A DNA stretch of 56,571 nucleotides from Methanomassiliicoccales archaeon (GCA_028682895.1 JAJRAK010000015.1:1-56571); one strand, 5' to 3'; positions 25,051 through 34,753 are shown, counted from the stretch's first letter. Numbers and translations: made by a program. The notes: generated from the sequence alone by a model not told the origin.

Positions 25051-26169
25051 ATGGACAAGGATATGAGAGAGTTCGGAGCCAAGGTCGACGCGTTGATCCG
25101 GGGAGAGCACATCGGGCGTAACCATGCCCGGGACATGTTCCGGGAGGTATTGCTGAATAGGCAGCCAGATCTGCAGCAGGGAGCGTTCCTCGCCGCCTTG
25201 ACGGCCATAGGCGCCTCCCCTGAGGAGATCGCCGGAAGCTGGGAAGCGATATACGAGATCGATACGGTCAAGTCCTGGCCGGAGGTCCCGGGGCATCTAG
25301 TGGAGAACTGCGGCACTGGCATGGACCGCATCAAGACGTTCAATGTAAGTACGCTGTCATCGGTCGTGGCCGCCGCCGATGGCGTCTATATGGCAAAGCA
25401 CGGGGCCAGGGCTATCACCTCCAAGTGCGGGATCGTGGACATAGCCGAGACGCTGGGCGTGGACGTGGAATGCGAAGCGGCCGTCGTCAAGCGCAGCGTG
25501 GAAGAGGCTGGCATAGGCCTGTACAATGGTATGAGCGCCAAGGTGCACCCGCAGGCGCTGTACCGCATATTATCTCAGATCCGCTTCGGCACCATCCTGA
25601 ACGTGGCCGGATCACTGGCAAACCCAGCTTCCCCCGACATCGGTGTGCGCGGTGTGTACTCGCCCGACCTGATCCTACCAGTGGCCAGGACCATGCGCGA
25701 GATCGGATACAAGAAAGGCATCGTCGCCCACGGGATGGACGCCAGCGGGCAGCGCGGCATGGACGAGCTCTCCACGCTGGGCACGAGCATCGTGACCGAG
25801 TTCCATGAGGATGGGGAGATGACCAGCTATGAGGTCACTCCCAAGAGGTTGGGACTGCCCATCGGCGAGGAGAAGGCCATACTGAGCAGCCTGGACCGCG
25901 AGGACGAGGCCATGCGGTTCATCCGTGTTCTGTCCGGCGAGGAGAAAGGCTCCCGCAGGGACATCGTGGCCATGAACACCGCGCCCATACTGTACCTGAA
26001 CGGGAACGTCACCTCTTTAAAGGAAGGGGTCGTCCGGGCCATCGATATCATGGACAGCGGAAAGGCCGTACAAAAATTGAAGGACTGGGTACGCGTGCAG
26101 AACTCCAGCGACCCCGGCGTTAAGCTGGAGAGGCTGGAGAAGATGATGGGCGCGGCCTACGTACTCTAA
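25051..26169 (+). CDS. Anthranilate phosphoribosyltransferase-like protein (TrpD family)
   Basis: The 372-residue protein matches the TrpD/nucleoside phosphorylase fold. An N-terminal helical domain is followed by CGTGMDRIKTFNVSTLSSVV and the KHGARAITSKCG motif, which bind phosphoribosyl pyrophosphate and the acceptor in TrpD. It may transfer a phosphoribosyl group to anthranilate or a related aromatic. No other tryptophan gene is nearby, and GTGMD replaces the usual GTGGD, so a different acceptor is plausible. ATG 25051 is preferred over GTG 25042 because GAGG lies at a better distance. It overlaps the convergent gene by four bases. Confidence 0.82.
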   Translation: MDKDMREFGAKVDALIRGEHIGRNHARDMFREVLLNRQPDLQQGAFLAALTAIGASPEEIAGSWEAIYEIDTVKSWPEVPGHLVENCGTGMDRIKTFNVSTLSSVVAAADGVYMAKHGARAITSKCGIVDIAETLGVDVECEAAVVKRSVEEAGIGLYNGMSAKVHPQALYRILSQIRFGTILNVAGSLANPASPDIGVRGVYSPDLILPVARTMREIGYKKGIVAHGMDASGQRGMDELSTLGTSIVTEFHEDGEMTSYEVTPKRLGLPIGEEKAILSSLDREDEAMRFIRVLSGEEKGSRRDIVAMNTAPILYLNGNVTSLKEGVVRAIDIMDSGKAVQKLKDWVRVQNSSDPGVKLERLEKMMGAAYVL

Positions 26170-26591
26170 ACCTTTTGCTTCCTCTCCTTTTTCATGTCCT
26201 CTTCGGCCTTCATCTTGTACCATTCGGACATGCGCACCTGGTGCTCGTCGGCCGGGTCCTCAGCGATGATCATGAGCGCTGCCTTCTGTTCCTCATCATC
26301 CAGGTCGACCATGTGATACTCGGTCGTCTTGATGATCCTCTGAACGAACGACTTGAGGAACTCCACATCGTCAACGGTGCAGCTCTCGGGAAGCTTCATC
26401 TTGAAGACGTGCAACTTCTGATGGATATCAAGATAATGTGCCATATCGGCCTGGTCGAGCAGAGCGATGAACCGGTCCCGGTCCTTGCGTCGCTTGGACA
26501 GTTCCCTCATCCTGTCCGCCCACATAGACTCGAACTGGACCATGACGCACTCTTCGCCGAAAACCTTCCACATATCTCCCAAAAACCCCAT
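26166..26591 (-). CDS. Hypothetical protein, charged and helical
   Basis: I do not recognise this 141-residue protein. It is rich in charged residues and predicted almost entirely helical, with a lysine-rich end (MKKERKQKV) and no membrane segment, signal or metal motif. The start is set at ATG 26591, just after a TATA-like GGTTATATCC; internal ATGs follow and could be used instead. It is divergent from bioY, which begins about 90 bases away, and convergent with the TrpD-like gene. Confidence 0.6.
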   Translation of the reverse strand: MGFLGDMWKVFGEECVMVQFESMWADRMRELSKRRKDRDRFIALLDQADMAHYLDIHQKLHVFKMKLPESCTVDDVEFLKSFVQRIIKTTEYHMVDLDDEEQKAALMIIAEDPADEHQVRMSEWYKMKAEEDMKKERKQKV

Positions 26592-26679
26592 GGTCGGATA
26601 TAACCTTGTTGTCCCGGAGGAACAAGGCGGGGCCCGCATCGGTAAACTTTATCAGCATGTCCGAGGCTTTCCGTCAACC

Positions 26680-27273
26680 ATGCAAGTATTTGACACGGTC
26701 TTGAGGGGCCGCCAACTGACATCCGCCCCCCTATATCGTTGGAGGGAGGAATCCAGCTTCGTAACAAAGATAAGCGTGGCGCTTCTCTTCGCCCTGCTGA
26801 CCGCCCTGGCGGCACAGGTCCGTATCGTACTGCCGTTCACTCCGGTCCCCCTTACCGGACAGGTGCTCGTTGTATTGCTGGGCGCAGTGGTACTGGGACG
26901 ATACGGCGTCCTGAGCCAAGGTATGTACATCGGGATGGGGGCATCGTTCGGCTGGTTCACTGGGATGGTCGGGACCGCGGCGCTAGTGGGCATCACCGGA
27001 GGTTATCTCATAGGTTTTGTCATCGCCGCCTTCGTGCTCGGTGAGATGGTGGAGCGGAAGAAGGAGTGGAGCGTATGGCAGATCGTCCTGGTGCTCTCTT
27101 CCTGTGCGCTCATCATCGACGCTATTGGCGCGCTGCAGCTGGGTTTGGTCCTAGGGCTCGATGTATGGGACGCGCTGGTCATGGGCATGCTGCCGTTCTT
27201 GCTGGTGGACATGATGAAGGCGATCATGGCCGCGGGCGCGTCCTCATGGTTCCTGAGGCCGCGCTCCTCCTAA
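26680..27273 (+). CDS. bioY: Biotin transporter BioY (ECF S-component)
   Basis: The 197-residue protein has about six membrane helices and the BioY hallmark LPFTPVPLTGQVLVVLLGA near the N-terminus. It captures biotin and works with an ECF energising module, not seen in this window, or alone. The start ATG 26680 has no ribosome-binding site but follows a TATA-like TAAACTTTATC (26643-26653), which suggests a short-leadered transcript. I see no biotin biosynthesis gene nearby. Confidence 0.9.
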   Translation: MQVFDTVLRGRQLTSAPLYRWREESSFVTKISVALLFALLTALAAQVRIVLPFTPVPLTGQVLVVLLGAVVLGRYGVLSQGMYIGMGASFGWFTGMVGTAALVGITGGYLIGFVIAAFVLGEMVERKKEWSVWQIVLVLSSCALIIDAIGALQLGLVLGLDVWDALVMGMLPFLLVDMMKAIMAAGASSWFLRPRSS

Positions 27274-27317
27274 ACCCTTATCATCAGCCTTTTCATATTC
27301 CACTTGAGGATGAACGG

Positions 27318-27512
27318 ATGGAACTGCTTCCCGAACACTCCCATTGCCTGAACTGCGACGATCCGGTCGATGTAGGACAGGAGTACTGCTCGGAGGATTG
27401 CCGCCTGAGCGCGGAGAGCGAGGTCAAGAGGGAACGCAACCGGAACATGATGTTCTTCGGCATCGCCGGTGTGATGCTGGTCGTCGTCACCCTCCTCGTT
27501 TATTACGGTTGA
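27318..27512 (+). CDS. Small zinc-ribbon membrane protein (DUF2116-like)
   Basis: The 64-residue protein starts with a treble-clef-like zinc site, CLNCDDPVDVGQEYCSEDC, followed by a charged helix and one C-terminal membrane segment (MFFGIAGVMLVVVTLLVYYG). GAGGA lies seven bases before the ATG. Small archaeal proteins of this layout are grouped as DUF2116 and have no known function. It follows bioY by 44 bases and its end overlaps the convergent folP gene by ten bases. Confidence 0.8.
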   Translation: MELLPEHSHCLNCDDPVDVGQEYCSEDCRLSAESEVKRERNRNMMFFGIAGVMLVVVTLLVYYG

Positions 27513-28654
27513 ACAGCTCTCATGGAATAGGCAGCCCGTACGGTCCTCACGGTTTCCTTGACGTCATGCACCCTGAACAGCCTGACGCCCTGCCAGCAGG
27601 CGACGGCCGCTGCCGCCAGGCTCGCTTCCAAACGGTCGTTGGCGTCGCCCCCGGTAATATTACCAAGGAACGACTTGCGTGAGGCCGCCAATATCACCGG
27701 CCTTCCCAATGAACGATACTCGTCCAGTCTGGACATGATCTGCAGGTTGCCTTCCAGGTCCTTTCCGAAGCCCAGCCCCGGATCGACGGCGATGGACGCC
27801 TGGCTCACCCCGGCCTTGACCGCCTGCTCCATCCTCCTCTCTAAGAACAGGTAAGTATCGCCAACCACGTCCGCATAACGCGTGTCCGTCTGCATGTTGG
27901 AAGGCTGACCGCGCATGTGCATCATGATCGCGCCAGAACCTGCCCGGGCCACCACGTCGGCCATGTCCGGCTCCAGCCCGGAGACGTCGTTCACTATGCT
28001 GGCCCCTGCTTTCAACGCTTTACTGGCCACCTCCGGACGACGCGTATCAACGGAGACAGGCAGACCGACCTCGTCGCTCACCCGGCGGACGACGGCCCCG
28101 ATCCTTTCCCACTCCTCCGATGCGGGCACCGGGTCCGACCCAGGCCTGGTGGACTCGCCTCCGATATCGATCACGTCCGCCCCCTCGTCCTTCATCTCCT
28201 GCGCCCTGCGCACTGCGAACTCAGCGTCCAGATAGCGCCCGCCATCGGAGAACGAGTCTGGCGTCACGTTCAGTATGCCCATGACCTTCGGCCTGGACAG
28301 ATCCAGGGAGCCGCCGGACCATTCGAACGCCGGCGCATCTTCGTCCATGCGGTTCATCAACGCCGTCGCCAGCTGCTCGGTCATCTGTGGTACGTCACCG
28401 TTGTTCAGCATCGTCTCCAGGCCCACCGGGCTAAGGGCGACAAGGGCGCGGTCCCCCCTGCAATGGAACCCTCTTCCGCCGCGGGCCTGTACGGCCTTGA
28501 GCAACGGGGCGGCATCGTCCTTGGCGATGCCATCGATGAAAAAGAACTGCTTGGTGGCCAGGTCCATCCTCCCCAGGGCGCCCTCCGGGACGGCCAGCCG
28601 GCGCCATTCGTTCAGCGCCTCCGGGTAGCTCCTGTAGACGCGCATCCTGGCCAT
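27503..28654 (-). CDS. folP: Dihydropteroate synthase
   Basis: The 383-residue protein ends in a full pterin-binding TIM barrel (about 115-383) with MGILNVTPDSFSDGG, DIGGESTRPGSDPV, NDVSGLE and DPGLGFGK, the canonical DHPS motifs. It joins a pterin pyrophosphate to p-aminobenzoate or a related amine, in folate or methanopterin synthesis. The N-terminal 115 residues form an extra domain also found in archaeal FolP-like proteins. I chose ATG 28654 behind GAGGG; a GTG at 28666 is possible. It is last in the larA-like, HdrD-like, folP unit. Confidence 0.9.
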   Translation of the reverse strand: MARMRVYRSYPEALNEWRRLAVPEGALGRMDLATKQFFFIDGIAKDDAAPLLKAVQARGGRGFHCRGDRALVALSPVGLETMLNNGDVPQMTEQLATALMNRMDEDAPAFEWSGGSLDLSRPKVMGILNVTPDSFSDGGRYLDAEFAVRRAQEMKDEGADVIDIGGESTRPGSDPVPASEEWERIGAVVRRVSDEVGLPVSVDTRRPEVASKALKAGASIVNDVSGLEPDMADVVARAGSGAIMMHMRGQPSNMQTDTRYADVVGDTYLFLERRMEQAVKAGVSQASIAVDPGLGFGKDLEGNLQIMSRLDEYRSLGRPVILAASRKSFLGNITGGDANDRLEASLAAAAVACWQGVRLFRVHDVKETVRTVRAAYSMRAVQP

Positions 28655-28662
28655 GTTCTCCC

Positions 28663-29763
28663 TCACAGCAAACGGTCCACCAGCTGGACCAGGTCCACGA
28701 TCTCCGGGGCCTTCCGTCCCTCGGCTCCGGCCTTCAGGTTGTTCACGCAGAACGGGCAGGTCGTCACCAGCATGTCGGTGAACGAGGCCTCCTCCACCCT
28801 CCTTTGGGCTATGGCCTTAGACAGGTCGGGATATGCGGAGCGAACGCCTCCTCCTCCGCCGCAGCAGGCCGCCGTGTCACGGTTCCGAGGCATTTCCCTG
28901 AGCTCAATATCAGGTATCATGGCCAGCACCCTCCTTGGTTCCTCGTATACATGGCAATGGCGGCCCAGGTGGCAAGGGTCATGGTATGTGACCACGCCCT
29001 TGAACGGCCTCAGCTTGAGGTCCTTTCCTGCCAAATATTCGGTGATGTGCTGGACCTCGAAGCCCAGCTCGAAACGCTTCGGGTACTCCTCCTTGAACAT
29101 GCGGTAGCAGCCAGCACAAGAGAACACAACCTTCTCCACGCCCAGGGAGCGGATCATCTCCACGTTCCTCTTCCAAAGCTTCTCCACCTCTTCCTCGTCC
29201 ACCCCGATGCGCTGGAGCACGCTGCCACAGCAGATCTCGTCCAGAACGGTGAAGTCCTCGCCCAGCTTCTCCAATATGGAAAGTGTCGCCGACGATAATG
29301 CCTTGTCGCGGTAGGTGGCAGTGCAGCCGGCGAAGTAGCCGATCTTCGCTTTCCTCGGTTCACGTCCTAACGTCTCAGGGACGCTCTTCCCTTCCCCATA
29401 GGCGTTACCGGTCGCCTTGACCTTGTCCACTATGGCCTTGTGCTTGGGAAGCATATGACCGGCGGCCACCAGGTCCCGGCGGGCGCTCTCCACCACATCC
29501 ACCACAGCGATCTTGGAGGGGCAGCGCCTCTCGCAGTCCTTGCAGGTCGTACATTGGTACAGATATTCCACGACGGACGGGTCGGCCGGTATCTCCTTCT
29601 GCAATAGCCCGTACGAGAGCACCATGCGCCCCCTGGCCACGCTCGGGTCCCAGCCCACTCTCTGAAAGACCGGGCATACGCTCTTGCAGAACCCGCAATA
29701 GGTGCAGGTCATCAGTTCCTTCTTCACCTTTCGCAGGTTCTTGGCATCGATAGTCTCACTCAT
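28663..29763 (-). CDS. HdrD/GlcF-like iron-sulfur oxidoreductase with CCG domains
   Basis: The 366-residue protein has two N-terminal 4Fe-4S sites (CTYCGFCKSVCP and CTTCKDCERRCP) followed by two cysteine-rich CCG domains. Visible CCG motifs are EICCGSVLQRIG, FSCAGCYRM, YHDPCHLGRH, AACCGGGGGVR and TTCPFC. Such proteins form part of heterodisulfide reductases, glycolate/lactate oxidases and related complexes. The gene overlaps the LarA-family gene upstream and ends eight bases before the folP start. Its neighbour suggests oxidation of a hydroxy acid, but no FAD subunit (GlcD) is present. Confidence 0.88.
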   Translation of the reverse strand: MSETIDAKNLRKVKKELMTCTYCGFCKSVCPVFQRVGWDPSVARGRMVLSYGLLQKEIPADPSVVEYLYQCTTCKDCERRCPSKIAVVDVVESARRDLVAAGHMLPKHKAIVDKVKATGNAYGEGKSVPETLGREPRKAKIGYFAGCTATYRDKALSSATLSILEKLGEDFTVLDEICCGSVLQRIGVDEEEVEKLWKRNVEMIRSLGVEKVVFSCAGCYRMFKEEYPKRFELGFEVQHITEYLAGKDLKLRPFKGVVTYHDPCHLGRHCHVYEEPRRVLAMIPDIELREMPRNRDTAACCGGGGGVRSAYPDLSKAIAQRRVEEASFTDMLVTTCPFCVNNLKAGAEGRKAPEIVDLVQLVDRLL

Positions 29764-30997
29764 CTTCATGCACCCTGGGAACGGTCACGCTGCCGTCGAG
29801 CAGGACCAGTATATCCGCCTTTGGATCTGAGCTCAAGAGCTCGTCCACCGCCCCCTGCAGCGTGGCGAACGGCCGTATGTTCATGCCTACCAAAATATCA
29901 TCGGGGAGGCCGGTCACCGCCCAGATGCGGGAACGGCACATGATGTCGGCCATCTTGGCTGCCTTGTGATATCCCAATCGATACTCCTGTCTCACTGCAT
30001 CCAGGACGACCAACGGGTCTATGGAGCGGCTCAGCTGTTTTACGAACGTATCGTCCCCGACCCCGTCCCGGCATTTCGATACCAGTATGATCGTGCCACC
30101 GTCCTTCAGTGCCCATTTGGCGTTGTCGATGGCCTTCTGGGACTGGTACAGGTCGATGTCCATGGGGAACGGCGCCACGGTGATCACGGCGTCATATCTC
30201 TTTTGGACATCTATAGAGAATACCTCGTCCGCCCATCTCACCGCCTGGCGGAACGCCTGGTGCAATTCACCCGCAGCGGCGCGGTATATCTCCTGATGGC
30301 GGTCAAGGACCACCTGGATGGAGAATATCTCCTTCTTCATCACCGACAGGGCGTCCATCATGTCCTCATGGACCGGGTTGCCTTCCAGGGCGAGCACCCT
30401 GGCCTCAGGCCTCATGGCCAATCGGTGGTTCTGCTCTATGGTGCGGAATGCGGCCACGCCCGGAAGGAACGATTTTCGACCTCCAGTGTAACCGGCGAAA
30501 TAATGTGGTTCCACGCTGGTGATGATGATCAGGCGGTCTGCCTGCACGGCGATGCTGTTCACGTCCATGTCCGTGCCGTTCTTCGACACGCCCAGATGGG
30601 CGGTCGGGGACCTCCTCGCATCGTGCACGACTATGCGGTCCCGAAGCAGGTCCAGATGACGGCCGAAGATGAACCTCAGTTCCTCCTCAGTCGGTGCGCG
30701 ATGGGCGCCGGTGGCGATGAGGTAGCGGGCCTGGCGCAGATCCATCCTCCCTTCCAATGAATCGAGGACCTCTGGCGTGGGGGTAGGGCGCGTTCCGTCG
30801 TTCACGATGAAGACGATGTCCTTCCCCCCCTCAAGGAACGATCCGAGCTGAACACCGCCACAGGGATGGGACAAGGCACGCTCTATCTCCCCCTCCCGTT
30901 CTATGACCTCGTTCGGACCTGCGACCCTGATGACAAGATCGTCCGGAACTTTCGCGTCCAGACACCCCGTCTCCCCATACGGCAGATTGAGCCTCAT
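29756..30997 (-). CDS. LarA-family nickel-dependent racemase
   Basis: The 413-residue protein matches LarA. NDGTRPTPTP (66-75) is the family loop, and His99, His165, Lys175 and His191 have exactly the spacing of His108, His174, Lys184 and His200 in lactate racemase, where the lysine carries the nickel-pincer cofactor. It racemises or epimerises a hydroxy acid; lactate is only one of several known substrates. Genes for cofactor synthesis (larB, larC, larE) are not in this window. It overlaps the HdrD-like gene, so racemisation may feed an oxidation step. Confidence 0.88.
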   Translation of the reverse strand: MRLNLPYGETGCLDAKVPDDLVIRVAGPNEVIEREGEIERALSHPCGGVQLGSFLEGGKDIVFIVNDGTRPTPTPEVLDSLEGRMDLRQARYLIATGAHRAPTEEELRFIFGRHLDLLRDRIVVHDARRSPTAHLGVSKNGTDMDVNSIAVQADRLIIITSVEPHYFAGYTGGRKSFLPGVAAFRTIEQNHRLAMRPEARVLALEGNPVHEDMMDALSVMKKEIFSIQVVLDRHQEIYRAAAGELHQAFRQAVRWADEVFSIDVQKRYDAVITVAPFPMDIDLYQSQKAIDNAKWALKDGGTIILVSKCRDGVGDDTFVKQLSRSIDPLVVLDAVRQEYRLGYHKAAKMADIMCRSRIWAVTGLPDDILVGMNIRPFATLQGAVDELLSSDPKADILVLLDGSVTVPRVHEDE

Positions 30998-31128
30998 CCA
31001 CCCCCACCGTTGGCCGAAATAGTATTAAATTGTTCTCTTGCCAAGCAAGGGACGGGACCCGGGGAAGCGGGCATAGGTTAATTTCTTAGCGAGGTGTCCC
31101 TATCTCGGTCCCATAGGAAAGGAATCTT

Positions 31129-34100
31129 ATGAGGAATTTCGTACAGAGGACAGCCCTGCTCCTGACGCTCACTGTTCTGCTGGTCCCACTGCTGGCCACC
31201 ACCACAGCGGCAGCAGGGGCGCTTTCTGATGTCCAGACGGGCGCCGGGGCCGAAAGGTCGCTGACGGCGCATTCGGTCATACGCATCAACAACGATTCCG
31301 ACCTCATCGCCCTGAAGGCGTCCGGCAACTGCACCGGGAACGGAACGGTCTCAGACCCATACGTCATCGAGAACTATGATGTCAACGCCACCGGTGAGGG
31401 CAACGCCATCTTCGTAGGGAACGTCACCGTCCACCTGATCATCCGCAACTGTTCCTTGTATAGCGCTTCTTCCGAGGGCTCTCTGTTCGTAGACGGGTCC
31501 AGCGTCACACTTTATAACTGCCAGAACGTGTCATTGATCAACAACACCTGCAGTGACAGCGTCTCAGGGGTCCATCTCCTTTATTCGGTCAACAACACAC
31601 TGACCAACAACACCTGCACAGGCAATGCCGAGTGCGGCATCTTCCTGAACGGTTCGGACCGTAACGACCTGATAGAAAACAACTGCAGCGGCAACATCAA
31701 GGACGGGGTCCGTCTCGATTATTCCGACGGCAACGAGCTGACCGCCAATATCTGCGGGGGCAACTCGCTCTATGACGGCATCTACCTGAACCGTTCCCAT
31801 TCCAACGTGCTCACGGAAAACATCTGCACTGGGAACGGGCACACGAACATCTACCTGGAGCGATCAAACAATAATTCTGTCGAGGACAACGTTTGCAGTG
31901 ACAGTATCACCTATTTCGGCATATGCGTGGAGGCGTCGAGCAACAACACCCTTGCGGACAACATCTGCCAAGGGAACGAATATTACGGCATATTCCTGAA
32001 CATCGCCGAAAACAACACCGTTGTCAGGAACACCTGCGGTGACAGCGGTTATTCCGGCATACGCACCAACGATTCGGTGAACAACACCATCTCCGAGAAC
32101 GATTGCAGCGACAACAACGATGGCATCTACCTCTACCGCTCCAGCTACAATGTTATCTCCAAGAACATATGCAATGATGACGTGAACTACAGCGTCTATC
32201 TGAAGAACGGCAGCGATAAAAACCAGGTGCGTGAGAACATCTGCACCGGCAGCGACCGTTACGGCATCTACCTGAACGTCAGCTGCGCCGGCAACCTGGT
32301 GATAGGGAACACCTGCAGCGATGACCGTTCGGGAATACACCTGAACAACTCCTGCAGCGGCAATACGATCACATATAATGTGTGCGAGGGCAGCGGCCTT
32401 TACGGGATATATCTGAGGGGTTCCGATGGCAATCAGGTGGTCAACAACACCTGCGAGGACAGCGCATCCTACGGCATCTACGCCACTGGCTCGGACGATA
32501 ACGTCATCATCGGCAATGTGATGACGGACAACAACGGCGCCTCCTCCATACGTACCGAAGGACATGTTCAGGCCTTCGATGACGGGACCAACGATTGGAA
32601 CATCGTATATGGGAATCTGTGGAGCGATTGGCTGACGCCCGATGCTGACGGAAACGGCATCGTGGACAATAGCTATGAGCTCGATGGGGAAGATGTCAAC
32701 CAGGACTTTCACCCCCTCAGCACCATCGTCAAGGTCACCTCTCATACTTCCGGAGCTTTCGTTAAGGACCTGAGCATCACGATCAGCGGTTCGTCGGTCT
32801 GCTATTTCGGTATATCGTACATCACCTGGCAGAACGAAGCTACCGGCGGCAACGGCACCTGCACCGGCACCACCTCATGGAGCGCCAACGTCCCGCTGGC
32901 GGTCGAGAACAACGACATAACCTTCGTCATGACCGACAGCGGCGGTAGGACGGTCAGCACCATTGTTACTATCTACGTCGACACAGTCGCCCCGTCGATA
33001 GAGATCACGTCTCCCCTGAACGGCTCGTATCATAACAGCTCCGTGCTGGTATCATGGAACGCCAGCGACGCCGATTCCGGCATCGCTTCGGTCGAGGTCA
33101 GCTCCGATGGGGGGAATTGGACCGAGGCCGTTGGCAGTTCCGCTATGATCAGTGGGCTCACGGACGGGAACTGGACGCTGTACGTCAGAGCGACCGATGC
33201 CGTAGGGAACGTCAACTCGACATCGGTGAACGTCACCGTAGACGCCTACCTGCCGTCCATCATCGTCCTGACGCCGGAGAACGGATCGTACAATGGCACC
33301 GGCAACGTCACGGTCACCTGGACCGGCAACGACACCGGTACCGGGCTGTCGCATTATGCCTTTAGCGAGGACGGGACGAGCTGGACCACTACGAACGGGA
33401 CGGAACGCACGTTCTCCCTGGAGGACGGTGTGTACACGATACTGGTCCGAGCATATGACCTGGTTGGAAATTTCAATGAGACCAGCGTCACGTTCACAAT
33501 CGACACCACCGCGCCGACACTGGTGATATCCTCACCGACGAACGGCTCGTACGTTAACTCCGCCAACGTGACCATATCATGGGCGGGCAGCGACGCCACC
33601 GTCATCTCCTACTATGAGGTGCGCATCGATTCTGGCGATTGGAGCATGCTCAATGGCACGAACATGATCTTCAACGATCTCGGCGATGGCAGCCACAATG
33701 TCACCGTGCGCGCCTACGACCTGCTGGGCAACCACAGAAATGTCACATCGTCGTTCAAGATCGACACCGTTGCACCGACCGTCAACATCACTTCCCCATC
33801 CAACGGCACGTATGTCATGTCCTCATCGCTGACCGTAAAGTGGACCGCCAATGACGATTCATCCGTCGCCCATCAGCTAATGAAGGTCGATAATGGCACC
33901 TGGAAAGAGATGCCGAGGAATTATTCCTCGATGACCGGGCTGAGGGATGGAAATCACACCATCGGGGTAAAGATAATCGACATCGCCGGGAACAACGCCA
34001 CCATGTACATATCGGTGGTCATCGACACCACCGCCCCAACGGCCACGGTATCGCCTACCGGTAACAGCGTAGAGGTGAACGCCTCCCTTGTAATCACCTT

Positions 34101-34650
34101 CTCCGAGAAGATGAACGCCTCGTCGGTCGTCGTCCAGATCGGGGGAAGCAGCAACGGTTCTATCTCCTGGAACGGCACAGTGGCCACCGTCGTCCCGGAC
34201 GAACTTCTTTTCAACAGCACCTACTTCGTCATCATCACCGGCACCGACCTGGCCGGCAACGAGATGGTGAAGACATTGACGTTCAAGACCGTCAAGGCCG
34301 GCTACATCGAGGGCGTGGTCGTCGATAACGAAGGGGACCCGATATCCAATGCGCTAATAACCCTGAGCAACAACAGGACCGCGCTGACGGACTCCAACGG
34401 TCATTTCTTCATAGCCAACATCACCCATGGCACGTACAACGGGACCGTGGCGGTGAACGGTAACACGCTCTCCTTCAACGTCACCGTCGTATCGGGGGAG
34501 GCCAGCGACCTGGGCACACTGGTGATGACGTCCGTTTCCGGGGAGAAGGAGAACCCGTACCTGCTGCTGGCCTTCGTCCTGCCTTCCCTGGTCGTCTTCG
34601 GTATCGTCATATATGTGCTGAGGAAGCGTAAGATGGCCAAGGATAAATGA
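31129..34650 (+). CDS. Large exported surface protein: beta-helix repeats, Ig-like domains, C-terminal anchor
   Basis: The 1173-residue protein begins with a signal peptide (RTALLLTLTVLLVPLLATTT). Residues about 130-475 are NosD-type right-handed beta-helix repeats with recurrent NNTC, GIYL and SDGN motifs. Four or five Ig-like domains follow (about 535-965), each opening with SP-NGSY or similar and closing AVGNVNSTSV-like. Next come a Big_5-like domain (SEKMNASSV), a carboxypeptidase-regulatory-like module (about 1065-1130) and one membrane helix ending LRKRKMAKDK. Asn-X-Ser/Thr sites are very frequent, so it is probably glycosylated. It likely sits on the cell surface and may bind or degrade glycans; no catalytic residues are evident. 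Confidence 0.85.
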   Translation: MRNFVQRTALLLTLTVLLVPLLATTTAAAGALSDVQTGAGAERSLTAHSVIRINNDSDLIALKASGNCTGNGTVSDPYVIENYDVNATGEGNAIFVGNVTVHLIIRNCSLYSASSEGSLFVDGSSVTLYNCQNVSLINNTCSDSVSGVHLLYSVNNTLTNNTCTGNAECGIFLNGSDRNDLIENNCSGNIKDGVRLDYSDGNELTANICGGNSLYDGIYLNRSHSNVLTENICTGNGHTNIYLERSNNNSVEDNVCSDSITYFGICVEASSNNTLADNICQGNEYYGIFLNIAENNTVVRNTCGDSGYSGIRTNDSVNNTISENDCSDNNDGIYLYRSSYNVISKNICNDDVNYSVYLKNGSDKNQVRENICTGSDRYGIYLNVSCAGNLVIGNTCSDDRSGIHLNNSCSGNTITYNVCEGSGLYGIYLRGSDGNQVVNNTCEDSASYGIYATGSDDNVIIGNVMTDNNGASSIRTEGHVQAFDDGTNDWNIVYGNLWSDWLTPDADGNGIVDNSYELDGEDVNQDFHPLSTIVKVTSHTSGAFVKDLSITISGSSVCYFGISYITWQNEATGGNGTCTGTTSWSANVPLAVENNDITFVMTDSGGRTVSTIVTIYVDTVAPSIEITSPLNGSYHNSSVLVSWNASDADSGIASVEVSSDGGNWTEAVGSSAMISGLTDGNWTLYVRATDAVGNVNSTSVNVTVDAYLPSIIVLTPENGSYNGTGNVTVTWTGNDTGTGLSHYAFSEDGTSWTTTNGTERTFSLEDGVYTILVRAYDLVGNFNETSVTFTIDTTAPTLVISSPTNGSYVNSANVTISWAGSDATVISYYEVRIDSGDWSMLNGTNMIFNDLGDGSHNVTVRAYDLLGNHRNVTSSFKIDTVAPTVNITSPSNGTYVMSSSLTVKWTANDDSSVAHQLMKVDNGTWKEMPRNYSSMTGLRDGNHTIGVKIIDIAGNNATMYISVVIDTTAPTATVSPTGNSVEVNASLVITFSEKMNASSVVVQIGGSSNGSISWNGTVATVVPDELLFNSTYFVIITGTDLAGNEMVKTLTFKTVKAGYIEGVVVDNEGDPISNALITLSNNRTALTDSNGHFFIANITHGTYNGTVAVNGNTLSFNVTVVSGEASDLGTLVMTSVSGEKENPYLLLAFVLPSLVVFGIVIYVLRKRKMAKDK
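31519..32556 (+). repeat. In-gene NosD-type beta-helix repeats
   Basis: Roughly fifteen degenerate units of 60 to 75 bases repeat within the surface-protein gene. Most units contain an AACACCTGCA- or AACATCTGCA-like segment and a GGCATCTACCTGAAC-like segment. They are coding repeats, not an array with spacers. Confidence 0.75.
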
Positions 34651-34753
34651 GGTCCGTTCCTATTGCTGGTCCATTGCCAGCGGTGGAACGATAAAGCACG
34701 AGCTTTAATATTCAATCAGATATCCTGGGACAAATAATCAGGAAAGTGGCACC

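Noticed and set aside
26467-26679. Longer BioY beginning at 26467
   Set aside because: The extra residues are antisense to the hypothetical gene at 26166-26591 and do not resemble BioY, which aligns from ATG 26680.
29966-30760. Long open frame opposite the LarA-family gene
   Set aside because: It is a GC-driven shadow with histidine- and arginine-rich composition and no recognisable domain.
31519-32556. Regular short repeats that could suggest a CRISPR-like array
   Set aside because: The repeats are degenerate, stay in one open frame and encode beta-helix coils; there are no unique spacers or identical repeats.
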